Part shown: in pieces, positions 1-5,772 of the stretch
Numbering within the stretch: position 1 is the first letter of the stretch
Layout: every line of letters starts with the position of its first letter
NCBI GenBank assembly: GCA_046756945.1
Contig: JBHHXI010000151.1
Location: 1 to 6,764 of the forward strand
Direction: 5' to 3'
Origin: JACZQZ01 sp046756945
GTDB taxonomy: Bacteria > Pseudomonadota > Alphaproteobacteria > Rhodospirillales > 2-02-FULL-58-16
Length of the DNA: 6,764 bases
Program-made: the position numbers and the translations under genes
Notes under the pieces: model-generated
The model's database searches: none
What the model was told of the DNA's origin: nothing
The model's input: only the letters and a program-made list of their open reading frames with translations

Positions 1-53
1 CGCCGTCTCGAAGCATAAGGCACCAGCAACGCCCTTTTTCAGCAGCCTGCTAG
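1..53. repeat. Possible dispersed-repeat remnants
   Basis: Two motifs recalled from alphaproteobacterial intergenic repeats occur side by side. Positions 1-20 (CGCCGTCTCGAAGCATAAGG) resemble one arm of the palindromic repeats that read CCTCATGNTGAGG...CGTCTCGAANCATGAGG. Positions 34-52 (CTTTTTCAGCAGCCTGCTA) resemble sequence often seen near insertion-sequence ends. Neither is complete: the other arm of the palindrome would lie left of the window, and no transposase is present. The resemblance is from memory and unconfirmed. Confidence 0.3.
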
Positions 54-222
54 GCCGGGGACGGAGCGGGACGCGTCAACGCGCCGCTTCACCTCCCCGG
101 GGGAGCCCGACGGCATGGCCTTCGTTCGCGTTTCGGGAATGCGCCGCGGGCCCTCCGCCCGATCATCCGATGCCGCGGTCAAGGCCCCCGGCCGGTCGAA
201 TCGTCGACGCCGCTGTTTCGCC
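1..222. other. Left-edge non-coding stretch
   Basis: No convincing gene is seen here. The plus-strand frames that open inside it run on opposite the small minus-strand gene at 223-495 and read as arginine- and proline-rich translations typical of GC-rich shadow frames. The stretch lies downstream of that minus-strand gene. I find only short GC-rich hairpin possibilities (for example CGGGC at 147-151 against GCCCG at 157-161) and no hairpin followed by a T run, so no terminator is called. The first 50 or so bases look like repeat remnants and are listed separately. Confidence 0.5.
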
Positions 223-495
223 TCAGCCCTTCTTGGAGACGTTGAGCACGACCTGGTCCCCCCAATCTCCCGACTCGTTGTGGAAACGGGACGACCGGGT
301 GATCTCGACGGTCAGTCCGGCCGACACCGCCCGGGCGATGGATCCGTTCAGCCGGTGCATGTTCGAGGCGATAATGCGGATCACGCTGTTTTCCTCGGCC
401 GTGAACTCGCTCGACGGCTCCGGTGGCGGGGGCTCGAAGCGGCCATCGAGTGAATCGACCGTGTGAGCCCTGGGCGTTCTCAGTTCCATTGTCAT
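223..495 (-). CDS. Small unrecognised protein downstream of aceA
   Basis: A 90-residue soluble protein that I do not recognise. The first 30 residues are probably disordered and include a proline run (EPPPPEP, 21-27). Residues 33-60 should form an amphipathic helix (ENSVIRIIASNMHRL). The rest looks like paired strands (GLTVEITRSSRFHNESGDWGD, 60-80; then QVVLNVSKK), ending in a charged tail. No signal peptide, membrane segment or cysteine is seen. Start: ATG at 495 has AGGA (501-504) five bases upstream. ATG at 489 (88 residues) has GGAG (496-499) six bases upstream and is equally good. The longer frame to 543 adds a His-rich N-terminus with no ribosome binding site. It begins 57 bases after the aceA stop on the same strand with no clear terminator between, so co-transcription with aceA is likely. 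The strand-rich C-terminus looks like real protein, whereas the opposite-strand frames do not. Confidence 0.62.
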   Translation of the reverse strand: MTMELRTPRAHTVDSLDGRFEPPPPEPSSEFTAEENSVIRIIASNMHRLNGSIARAVSAGLTVEITRSSRFHNESGDWGDQVVLNVSKKG

Positions 496-552
496 CTCCG
501 TCCTGTTCTGGGCGTGTCCATGTGAATGCCCAAGGGTCCGCAATGGCTGGTA

Positions 553-1863
553 TTACTCGGCCGCCTCGGCCGCCACCGACATACGGGCGAACTGGGCGGT
601 TTCCGTGGACTCGCCCATGGCCACGGTCGAGGACCCTCCGCCCGAGAGCGCCGTGGCGACGGCGTCGAAATAGCCGGTGCCCACTTCCCGCTGATGGCGC
701 GTGGCGGTGTAGCCGTGGGCTTCGCTGGCGAATTCGGCCCGTTGCAACTCCGCATAGGCCGCCATGCCGCGGGCGGCGTAGCCGCGGGCGAGTTCGAACA
801 TGCCGTGGTTGAGTTGATGGAATCCGGCGAGGGTGACGAACTGGAACTTGTACCCCATGGCACCCAGTTCGGTGCGGAACTTGGCTATGGTCTCGGCGCC
901 CAGGTTGTCTTCCCAGTTGAACGACGGGGAACAGTTATAGGCCAGCAGCTTGCCGGGAAATTCCCTGTGGATCGCTTCCGCGAACGCGCGGGCGTCGTCG
1001 AGGTTGGGCTTCGCGGTCTCCCACCACAACAGGTCCGCATAGGGCGCGTAGCTCAGGCCGCGGGCGATACAGCTTTCGAGGCCGCCGCGCACCCGGTAAA
1101 AGCCCTCCGGCGTGCGCTCACCGACGTCGACGAAGGGAAGGTCCCGCTCGTCGATATCGCTGGTGATCAGCCGCGCGCTGTCGGCGTCGGTCCGCGCCAG
1201 GATCAGGGTCGGCACGCCCATCACGTCGGCGGCCAGCCGGGCCGCGTTGAGGGTCCGGATATGCTGGCCCGTCGGAATCAGGACCTTGCCGCCCAGGTGG
1301 CCGCACTTCTTTTCCGAGGCGAGCTGGTCCTCGAAGTGCACCCCGGCGGCGCCCGCCTCGATGAACGCCTTGGTGATCTCGAAGGCGTTCAACGGCCCGC
1401 CGAAGCCGGCTTCCGCGTCGGCGACGATGGGCGCGAACCAGTCGGTCCTGACGCCCCCTTCGCAGTGCTCGATCTGGTCGGCGCGCTGCAGGGTGGCGTT
1501 GATGCGCCGGCACAGCCGGGGACCGGAATTCGCGGGGTACAGGCTCTGGTCCGGATACATGGCGCCGGCACCATTGGCGTCGGCCGCCACCTGCCACCCG
1601 GACAGATAAATGGCCTTCAATCCGGCGCGGACCATCTGCATGGCCTGGTTGCCGGTGACCGCGCCGAGCGCGCCCACATAGTCTTCCGAGTGCAGCATGT
1701 CCCACAGCCGGTTGGCGCCGTTCTCGGCAAGCGTATGGGCGATCGGTACCGAACCGCCGAGGCGCACCACGTCGCTCGGCGTGTAATCCCTGCGGATGCC
1801 TGCGAAGCGCGCCGGCGGCGCGGCCGCAACAAGGGTGTCGAACGTCTGGGCCTGATTCTCCAT
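553..1863 (-). CDS. aceA: Isocitrate lyase
   Basis: Cytosolic glyoxylate-shunt enzyme that cleaves isocitrate to succinate and glyoxylate, allowing growth on acetate, fatty acids or other C2 sources. The 436-residue product matches the usual bacterial length (E. coli about 434). It carries the signature KKCGH at 185-189 with catalytic Cys187, the metal/substrate segment VADAEAGFGG (147-156), the early motif MYPDQSLYPANS (102-113), NCSPSFNW (310-317) and the C-terminal stretch ending near ETAQF. Start: ATG at 1863 has GGGGGA (1873-1878) nine bases upstream. An in-frame ATG at 1908 would add 15 residues but has no ribosome binding site and lies within the AT-rich promoter sequence. It is transcribed divergently from the RamB-like regulator at 2051, which probably controls it. 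A small gene follows 57 bases downstream. All key residues seen are intact, with no frameshift. Confidence 0.97.
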   Translation of the reverse strand: MENQAQTFDTLVAAAPPARFAGIRRDYTPSDVVRLGGSVPIAHTLAENGANRLWDMLHSEDYVGALGAVTGNQAMQMVRAGLKAIYLSGWQVAADANGAGAMYPDQSLYPANSGPRLCRRINATLQRADQIEHCEGGVRTDWFAPIVADAEAGFGGPLNAFEITKAFIEAGAAGVHFEDQLASEKKCGHLGGKVLIPTGQHIRTLNAARLAADVMGVPTLILARTDADSARLITSDIDERDLPFVDVGERTPEGFYRVRGGLESCIARGLSYAPYADLLWWETAKPNLDDARAFAEAIHREFPGKLLAYNCSPSFNWEDNLGAETIAKFRTELGAMGYKFQFVTLAGFHQLNHGMFELARGYAARGMAAYAELQRAEFASEAHGYTATRHQREVGTGYFDAVATALSGGGSSTVAMGESTETAQFARMSVAAEAAE

Positions 1864-1913
1864 CACCGTGTGTCCCCCTAGGGCGGAATATCCCGCAAAA
1901 CGATCCATACAAT

Positions 1914-1933
1914 TTATATCAAATTATATCAAA
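1914..1933. repeat. Perfect 10-bp tandem repeat TTATATCAAA x2
   Basis: TTATATCAAA at 1914-1923 is repeated exactly at 1924-1933. The 10-bp period puts both copies on nearly the same face of the helix, as expected of paired operator sites, and the repeat covers the candidate aceA -10 and start region. It could also be chance in AT-rich DNA. A bound repressor would block aceA initiation. Confidence 0.6.
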
Positions 1934-1951
1934 CGCGCTTAATATTCAATA
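1923..1951 (-). promoter_or_regulatory. Candidate aceA promoter
   Basis: Read on the minus strand, a perfect TATAAT occupies 1928-1923. A -35 box is poor: TATTGA at 1951-1946 gives a 17-bp spacer, or TTGAAT at 1949-1944 gives 15 bp. A start near 1916 would leave a leader of about 53 bases before the aceA ATG. A weak -35 next to a perfect -10 would fit an activated promoter, which is an inference. The -10 lies inside a tandem 10-bp repeat. Confidence 0.5.
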
Positions 1952-1976
1952 ACCTATTGTAATTAAAAAGGTTATT
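1948..1976. promoter_or_regulatory. Candidate operator: 8-bp inverted repeat AATAACCT/AGGTTATT
   Basis: AATAACCT (1948-1955) and AGGTTATT (1969-1976) are a perfect inverted repeat with a 13-bp spacer, about two helical turns centre to centre. It lies at or just upstream of the weak aceA -35 and just upstream of the regulator's -35, so one dimer bound here could act on both divergent promoters. A third AATAACC is at 2023-2029. ATTGTAA in the spacer (1956-1962) recurs at 2017-2023. The likely ligand protein is the adjacent XRE-family regulator, by position only. Confidence 0.5.
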
Positions 1977-1981
1977 ATGTA

Positions 1982-2010
1982 TTTACTAGGATAGAAATAT
2001 TTGTTATAAT
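1982..2010 (+). promoter_or_regulatory. Candidate promoter of the regulator gene
   Basis: TTTACT at 1982-1987 (four of six matches to TTGACA) is followed by a 17-bp spacer and a perfect TATAAT at 2005-2010. Transcription would start near 2017, giving a leader of about 34 bases with AGGGG (2041-2045) as ribosome binding site before ATG at 2051. The spacing and -10 make this the best promoter in the window. Confidence 0.6.
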
Positions 2011-2029
2011 GTAAAAATTGTAAATAACC
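2010..2029 (+). promoter_or_regulatory. Candidate autoregulatory site downstream of regulator promoter
   Basis: TGTAAA occurs at 2010-2015 and again at 2019-2024. The block ends with AATAACC (2023-2029), a copy of the half-site of the inverted repeat at 1948-1976. It covers the predicted transcription start of the regulator, a position where binding would repress, so negative autoregulation is plausible. RamB sites described in corynebacteria contain TTTGCAAA-like cores, and ATTGTAAA here is only loosely similar. Confidence 0.35.
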
Positions 2030-2050
2030 GGGCGGAAACAAGGGGCGCAG

Positions 2051-3493
2051 ATGGCAACGGGCCGCAAAAAGGTTTTCGCCGGCGTGCGCATCCGCAGGTT
2101 CCGCCGCGAGCTCGGCCTGACCCAGACGGCAATGGCCGGGGATCTGGGCGTTTCACCGAGCTATCTCAACCTGATCGAACGCAATCAGCGCCCCCTCAGC
2201 GCCCAGGTGCTGCTGCGCCTGAACGACGTTTACGACATCGACGTGAAGGAACTGAGCGGCGAGGACGACGCGCGGACCGCCGCGTCGCTGAAAGAGGTGT
2301 TCAGCGATTCGCTGTTCCAGGACCTCAGGATCGGGAACGACGAACTGACCGATCTCGTGGGAACCAGCCCGGACGCCGCGCAGGCCGTGCTCACCCTTTA
2401 CCGGGCCTACCGCGAGACCATGACCAACGCGGCGGCCGTCGCCGAACAGATGGCCGACGGGGAGATCCCGGTCGACATCGACGCCGTCCCGTTTCCGACC
2501 GACGGGGCCCGGGATTTCTTCCACCACCACAACAATCATTTTCCCGAACTGGAGACGGCGGCGGAGAATCTGTGGGCGGACGCCCTGGACGGCACCGAAG
2601 ACCTTGGCCATTCCCTGCGCCAACACCTCAAGCGCGCCTACGGCATCGCCGTCAAGGTCATGCCGATCGACGTCATGCCCGATGTGGTGTGGCGGTTCGA
2701 CCGGCACACCAGCCGCCTGTTTCTGTCCGAGATGCTGGGCCAGCCGGGCCGCGTCTTCCAGTTGGCGTTCCAGGTGGGGATCCGCAGCCACCGCAACCTT
2801 TTCGACGACATCATCGCCAGGTCCGGCGTCGCGGGTGACGAGGCGGCGCAACTTTGCCGGCTCGGCCTGGCCAACTATTTTGCCGGCGCCGTCATGATGC
2901 CCTATGAGCGGTTTCTCAACGCCGCGGAAAAACTGCGCTACGACACCGAAGTCCTGACCCAGCGCTTCGCCGCCAGCTACGAGCAGGTCTGCCACCGGTT
3001 GACCACCTTGCAGCGGCCGGGCTCGCGGGGCGTTCCCTTCTTCTTCGTGCGCGTCGACCGGGCGGGCAACATTTCGAAGCGGTTCAGTTCCGGCGGGTTC
3101 CACTTCGCGCGCTTCGGCGGGACGTGTCCGCGCTGGAACGTCCATGAAGCCTTTCGCACACCCGGCAAGATCGTCACCCAGGTCGTCCAGATGGAGGACC
3201 GCACCACCTATTTCTCGGTGTCGCGCACGGTGACCGGGTTGGGCGGCGGCTTTCATCTGCCCGAGCAGCAGCTGGCCATCGGCATGGGCTGCGAGATCAG
3301 CCACGCGCGCCGCCTGGTCTATGCCGACGGTCTCGATCTGGCCGATACCGCGAGCCTGACGCCGATCGGCGTCAACTGCCGCCTCTGCGAGCGCGCCGAT
3401 TGTAACCAGCGCGCCTTTCCGCCGTTGAACCGCCGCCTCGCCATCAACGAGACCTACCGGGGATTCGTTCCCTTTACCTTCGCCGTGCTGTAA
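2051..3493 (+). CDS. RamB-like XRE-family regulator with IrrE-like and short-chain-fatty-acid regulator domains
   Basis: A 480-residue cytosolic transcription factor. Residues about 12-66 are a Cro/C1-type helix-turn-helix (LGLTQTAMAGDLGVSPSYLN, then LIERNQRP). Residues about 185-310 match the IrrE-like (ImmA/IrrE) region, with LANYFAGAVMMPY at 272-284. No HExxH zinc-peptidase motif is seen; the corresponding helix reads FQVGIRSHRN (240-249), so it probably senses rather than cleaves. Residues about 320-475 are the C-terminal domain of short-chain-fatty-acid regulators, with conserved cysteines C359, C414, C443, C446 and C451 (CRLCERADC). Members such as actinobacterial RamB control aceA, acetate and propionate genes in response to acyl-CoA metabolism. 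Divergence from aceA points to that gene as target. The start has AGGGG five bases upstream. The family call is firm. Ligand, and whether it activates or represses, are unknown. Confidence 0.9.
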   Translation: MATGRKKVFAGVRIRRFRRELGLTQTAMAGDLGVSPSYLNLIERNQRPLSAQVLLRLNDVYDIDVKELSGEDDARTAASLKEVFSDSLFQDLRIGNDELTDLVGTSPDAAQAVLTLYRAYRETMTNAAAVAEQMADGEIPVDIDAVPFPTDGARDFFHHHNNHFPELETAAENLWADALDGTEDLGHSLRQHLKRAYGIAVKVMPIDVMPDVVWRFDRHTSRLFLSEMLGQPGRVFQLAFQVGIRSHRNLFDDIIARSGVAGDEAAQLCRLGLANYFAGAVMMPYERFLNAAEKLRYDTEVLTQRFAASYEQVCHRLTTLQRPGSRGVPFFFVRVDRAGNISKRFSSGGFHFARFGGTCPRWNVHEAFRTPGKIVTQVVQMEDRTTYFSVSRTVTGLGGGFHLPEQQLAIGMGCEISHARRLVYADGLDLADTASLTPIGVNCRLCERADCNQRAFPPLNRRLAINETYRGFVPFTFAVL

Positions 3494-3522
3494 AAAGTCG
3501 GGCGTCTTGACCGCGATGGAAC

Positions 3523-3540
3523 GGCGCGGCAAGCCGCGTC
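3523..3540. terminator. Possible bidirectional terminator hairpin between convergent genes
   Basis: In the 65-base gap between the regulator stop and the accA stop, GGCGCGG (3523-3529) can pair with CCGCGTC (3534-3540), including one G-T pair, around a CAAG loop. The position between convergent genes suits a terminator, but no T run follows on either strand, so it would have to be atypical or aid factor-dependent termination. Confidence 0.35.
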
Positions 3541-3558
3541 CGGGCGGCCCTCGGCGGC

Positions 3559-4515
3559 CTAGCCCAGCCCCTGTTTGCCCATGGCCAGGAATTTTTCGCG
3601 GCGGCGGGCGCGTAATGCGCCGCGGTCGGTTCCGGCGAGGTCCTTGAGCGCCCCCTCGATGGCGTCGCCGACCGCGGCGATGCTGATCTCGCGCTTGCGG
3701 TGCGCCCCGCCCAGGGGCTCGGGGATGACCGCGTCGATGATGCCCAGCTTCTCCAGGTCCTGGGCGGTCAGCTTGAGGGCCTCGGCGGCGTCCTGGGCCT
3801 GATCGCCGTCGCGCCACAGGATGGAGGCGCAGCCCTCGGGCGAGATCACCGAATAGACGGCATGTTCCAGCATGAACAGCGTGTTGGCCGCGGCCAGCGC
3901 CATGGCGCCGCCGGAGCCGCCCTCGCCGATGATGACGCTGACCAGCGGCACGCTGAGGCCCAGGCACGTTTCGATGCTGCGGGCGATGGCCGCGGCCTGG
4001 CCGCGCGCTTCCGCGTCAATGCCCGGATAGGCCCCGGGGGTGTCCACCAGGGTGATCACCGGCAGGGCGAAATGGTCGGCCAGCGCCATCAGCCGCTGCG
4101 CCTTGCGGTAGCCCTCGGGCCGCGCCATGCCGAAGTTGTGGGCGACGCGCGACTCCGTGTCCGCCCCCTTTTCGGTGCCGATGACGACCACCGAGCGGCC
4201 GCGGAACCGTCCCAGGCCGCCGATGACCGCCCGGTCCTCGGCGAACGACCGGTCGCCGGCGAGGAGCGTGAAGTCCTCGAACAGGGTCTCGATGTAATCC
4301 AGGGTATGGGGCCGGTCGGGGTGGCGGGCGACCTGGGTCTTCTGCCACGGCGTGAGCTTGGCATAGGCCTGCTGGAGCAGCCTGTCGACCTTGGCCTGCA
4401 GCTTGGTCACTTCCTCGGCGATGTTGACCTCGCCGGTGCCGCCCAGGTGGCGCAATCCCTCGATCTTGCCCTCCAGTTCGGCGATGGGCTTCTCGAAGTC
4501 CAGGAAGCTGTGCAT
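3559..4515 (-). CDS. accA: Acetyl-CoA carboxylase carboxyltransferase subunit alpha
   Basis: With AccD it forms the carboxyltransferase that moves the carboxyl group from biotin on AccB to acetyl-CoA, making malonyl-CoA, the committed step of fatty acid synthesis. The 318 residues match the family (E. coli 319). The N-terminal coiled helix (FLDFEKPIAELEGKIEGL, 4-21) is followed by HPDRPHTLDY (65-74), the crotonase-fold motifs ARPEGYRKAQRLM (131-143), TPGAYPG (159-165), the glycine-rich GEGGSGGA (197-204), and SVISPEGCASILW (222-234). Start: ATG at 4515 has AGGA (4522-4525) six bases upstream; an alternative GTG at 4530 adds five residues without support. It lies 150 bases downstream of the malyl-CoA lyase gene on the same strand, and its partner accD is not in the window. 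In many alphaproteobacteria accA sits close to xerD, as here. The product is essential in most bacteria and looks intact. Confidence 0.97.
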   Translation of the reverse strand: MHSFLDFEKPIAELEGKIEGLRHLGGTGEVNIAEEVTKLQAKVDRLLQQAYAKLTPWQKTQVARHPDRPHTLDYIETLFEDFTLLAGDRSFAEDRAVIGGLGRFRGRSVVVIGTEKGADTESRVAHNFGMARPEGYRKAQRLMALADHFALPVITLVDTPGAYPGIDAEARGQAAAIARSIETCLGLSVPLVSVIIGEGGSGGAMALAAANTLFMLEHAVYSVISPEGCASILWRDGDQAQDAAEALKLTAQDLEKLGIIDAVIPEPLGGAHRKREISIAAVGDAIEGALKDLAGTDRGALRARRREKFLAMGKQGLG

Positions 4516-4604
4516 GAAGTTTCCTAGCACAGAGGCCCGAAGCAGGCGAAGGCTATTCTGCCCCTGGCGCCGGGCGCCACGGCGGCGATGGAGGCCGGTG
4601 AGAT

Positions 4605-4619
4605 CGGGCGACGCGCCCG
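4605..4619. other. GC-rich hairpin in the spacer upstream of accA
   Basis: CGGGCG (4605-4610) and CGCCCG (4614-4619) form a six-base stem with a three-base loop in the 150-base gap between the malyl-CoA lyase stop and accA. A second inverted repeat, TGGCGCC/GGCGCCA, lies at 4565-4579. Neither is followed by a T run. They could attenuate read-through from the upstream gene or be chance in GC-rich DNA. No clear accA promoter was found in this gap. Confidence 0.3.
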
Positions 4620-4665
4620 GCCCGCGTCCGTCCGGCGCCTTTCCGTCGAGCGTTGATCGGGGGGA

Positions 4666-5652
4666 TCAGGCCGCGTTGCCGGCGGCGATGGCCTCCGCCT
4701 TGCGCACCATCACCTCGGCCTGCTTGATCGACGCGATGTCGATGAGCCGCCCGTCCAGGGCCACCGCGCCCTTGCCTTCCTTCTGGGCCTGCTCCATGGC
4801 GGCGATGATGCGCCTGGCCTTGGTGACGTCGTCCTCGCTGGGGGTGAAGAGTTCGTTGGCCAGTTCCACCTGGCTCGGGTGGATGGCCCACTTGCCCTCG
4901 CAGCCCAGCACCGCGGCGCGGTTGGCCTGCGCCTTGAAGCCTTCCGGGTCGGAGAAGTCGCCGAACGGCCCGTCGACGGGACGCAGGCCGTTGGCCCGCG
5001 CCGCCACCACCATGCGGGCGATGGCGTAATGCCACATGTCGCCCCAGTGGACGTCGCGGTTGCCGTCCGCATCCGGGTCGGTGAGCACGTGATAGTCGGG
5101 ATTGGGGCCGCCGATGTTGGTCGTCCGCGCCTTGGTGGAGGCGGCGTAATCGGCGACGCCGAAGTGCAGGCATTCGTTGCGCGGGCTCGCCGCCGCGATC
5201 TCGTCGACGTTCTGCATGCCCAGCGCGGTCTCGATGATCATCTCGAAACCGATGCGCTTCTTGTACCCCTTGGCGGCCTCGATCTGGGTCACCAGCATGT
5301 CCACCGCGTAGATGTCGGCGGCCGTGCCCGCCTTGGGGATCATGATCATGTCGAGCTTGTCGACGGCCTGCTCCAGGATGTCCACCACATCGCGGTACAT
5401 ATAATGGGTGTCCAGGCCGTTGATGCGGATGGAGAGGGTGCGGCCGCCCCAGTCCAGGTCGTTCAGGGCCTCGATGATGTTCTTGCGGGCCTGTTCCTTG
5501 TCGTCCGGCGCCACGGCATCCTCCAGGTCCAGGAAAATGACGTCGGCCGGGCTGTGGGCCGCCTTCTCGAGAAACTTGGTGTTGGAGCCCGGAACCGCCA
5601 GTTCCGAACGGTTCAGACGCGCCGTACATTGCTCAATGACAGTGAAACTCAT
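4666..5652 (-). CDS. mcl: L-malyl-CoA lyase (HpcH/HpaI-CitE family)
   Basis: Reversibly cleaves malyl-CoA to acetyl-CoA and glyoxylate, a step of the serine cycle; related Mcl1 enzymes also act on beta-methylmalyl-CoA in the ethylmalonyl-CoA pathway. The 328 residues resemble Methylobacterium MclA (about 324) more than Rhodobacter Mcl1, from memory: SELAVPGSN (16-24), FLDLEDAVAPDDKEQARKNI (40-59), IRINGLDTHYMYRD (75-88) and FGVADYAAST (164-173). Expected Mg ligands are Glu141 (MIIETALG) and Asp168, the substrate Arg is Arg76, and the C-terminal lid carries DGRLID (300-305). KWAIHPSQ (254-261) is also typical. Start: ATG at 5652 has GGAG (5659-5662) six bases upstream; an in-frame upstream extension would begin inside a G run. 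It stands between xerD and accA and has its own promoter-like boxes. In an organism with isocitrate lyase it may serve an ICL-positive serine cycle or help convert glyoxylate to malate. Substrate preference is not settled by sequence. Confidence 0.93.
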   Translation of the reverse strand: MSFTVIEQCTARLNRSELAVPGSNTKFLEKAAHSPADVIFLDLEDAVAPDDKEQARKNIIEALNDLDWGGRTLSIRINGLDTHYMYRDVVDILEQAVDKLDMIMIPKAGTAADIYAVDMLVTQIEAAKGYKKRIGFEMIIETALGMQNVDEIAAASPRNECLHFGVADYAASTKARTTNIGGPNPDYHVLTDPDADGNRDVHWGDMWHYAIARMVVAARANGLRPVDGPFGDFSDPEGFKAQANRAAVLGCEGKWAIHPSQVELANELFTPSEDDVTKARRIIAAMEQAQKEGKGAVALDGRLIDIASIKQAEVMVRKAEAIAAGNAA

Positions 5653-5666
5653 GGATATCTCCCCGG

Positions 5667-5674
5667 CCCCCCCC
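5667..5674. repeat. Eight-base G/C homopolymer in the mcl leader
   Basis: Eight C in a row on the plus strand (G on the coding strand), next to five A at 5675-5679, lie between the predicted transcription start and the ribosome binding site of the malyl-CoA lyase gene. Slippage here would change leader length but not the reading frame if translation starts at 5652. Confidence 0.7.
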
Positions 5675-5687
5675 AAAAACGGCCTTT

Positions 5688-5717
5688 TATATAGCCAATG
5701 GGCGCGTTCCCCACCAA
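5688..5717 (-). promoter_or_regulatory. Candidate promoter of the malyl-CoA lyase gene
   Basis: On the minus strand TTGGTG (5717-5712) is separated by 18 bp from TATATA (5693-5688). An eight-base A tract (5729-5722) lies just upstream of the -35 and could act as an UP element or bend. Transcription would start near 5681, giving a leader of about 29 bases. The AT-rich boxes stand out against the GC-rich surroundings, which supports the call. Confidence 0.5.
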
Positions 5718-5772
5718 GGAATTTTTTTTGCAGGTGCGAAACGGCGGTGACCGGTGTGGACCTGGTGTGGGG

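Noticed and set aside
115..453. Plus-strand open frames at 115-453 and 170-466 opposite the small gene
   Set aside because: Their translations are Arg-rich and low in complexity. The minus-strand frame has good ribosome binding sites, sensible secondary-structure patterning and an operon-like position.
496..552. TGGGC/GCCCA inverted repeat between aceA and the small gene as a terminator
   Set aside because: The stem is only five bases with a 14-base loop and no T run follows, so it was not called.
526..1881. A 451-codon open frame on the plus strand opposite aceA
   Set aside because: It mirrors the isocitrate lyase gene almost end to end and shows no domain. It is explained by codon bias of the real gene.
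1864..1908. Upstream ATG at 1908 as the aceA start
   Set aside because: No ribosome binding site precedes it, it lies within the AT-rich leader, and the product from 1863 already has the normal family length.
2153..3967. A 604-codon open frame on the minus strand opposite the regulator
   Set aside because: It lies antisense to a recognised protein, runs across the convergent gap into accA in another frame, and is rich in Arg, Gly and Pro with no recognisable motif. Long antisense frames are expected in GC-rich DNA.
3700..4527. A 275-codon plus-strand frame opposite accA
   Set aside because: It is antisense to a clear AccA, with no recognisable domain and no ribosome binding site worth noting.
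4553..5629. A 358-codon minus-strand frame overlapping the malyl-CoA lyase gene
   Set aside because: It is a shifted frame of mcl with Arg/Gly/Pro-rich translation. The mcl frame carries all family motifs.
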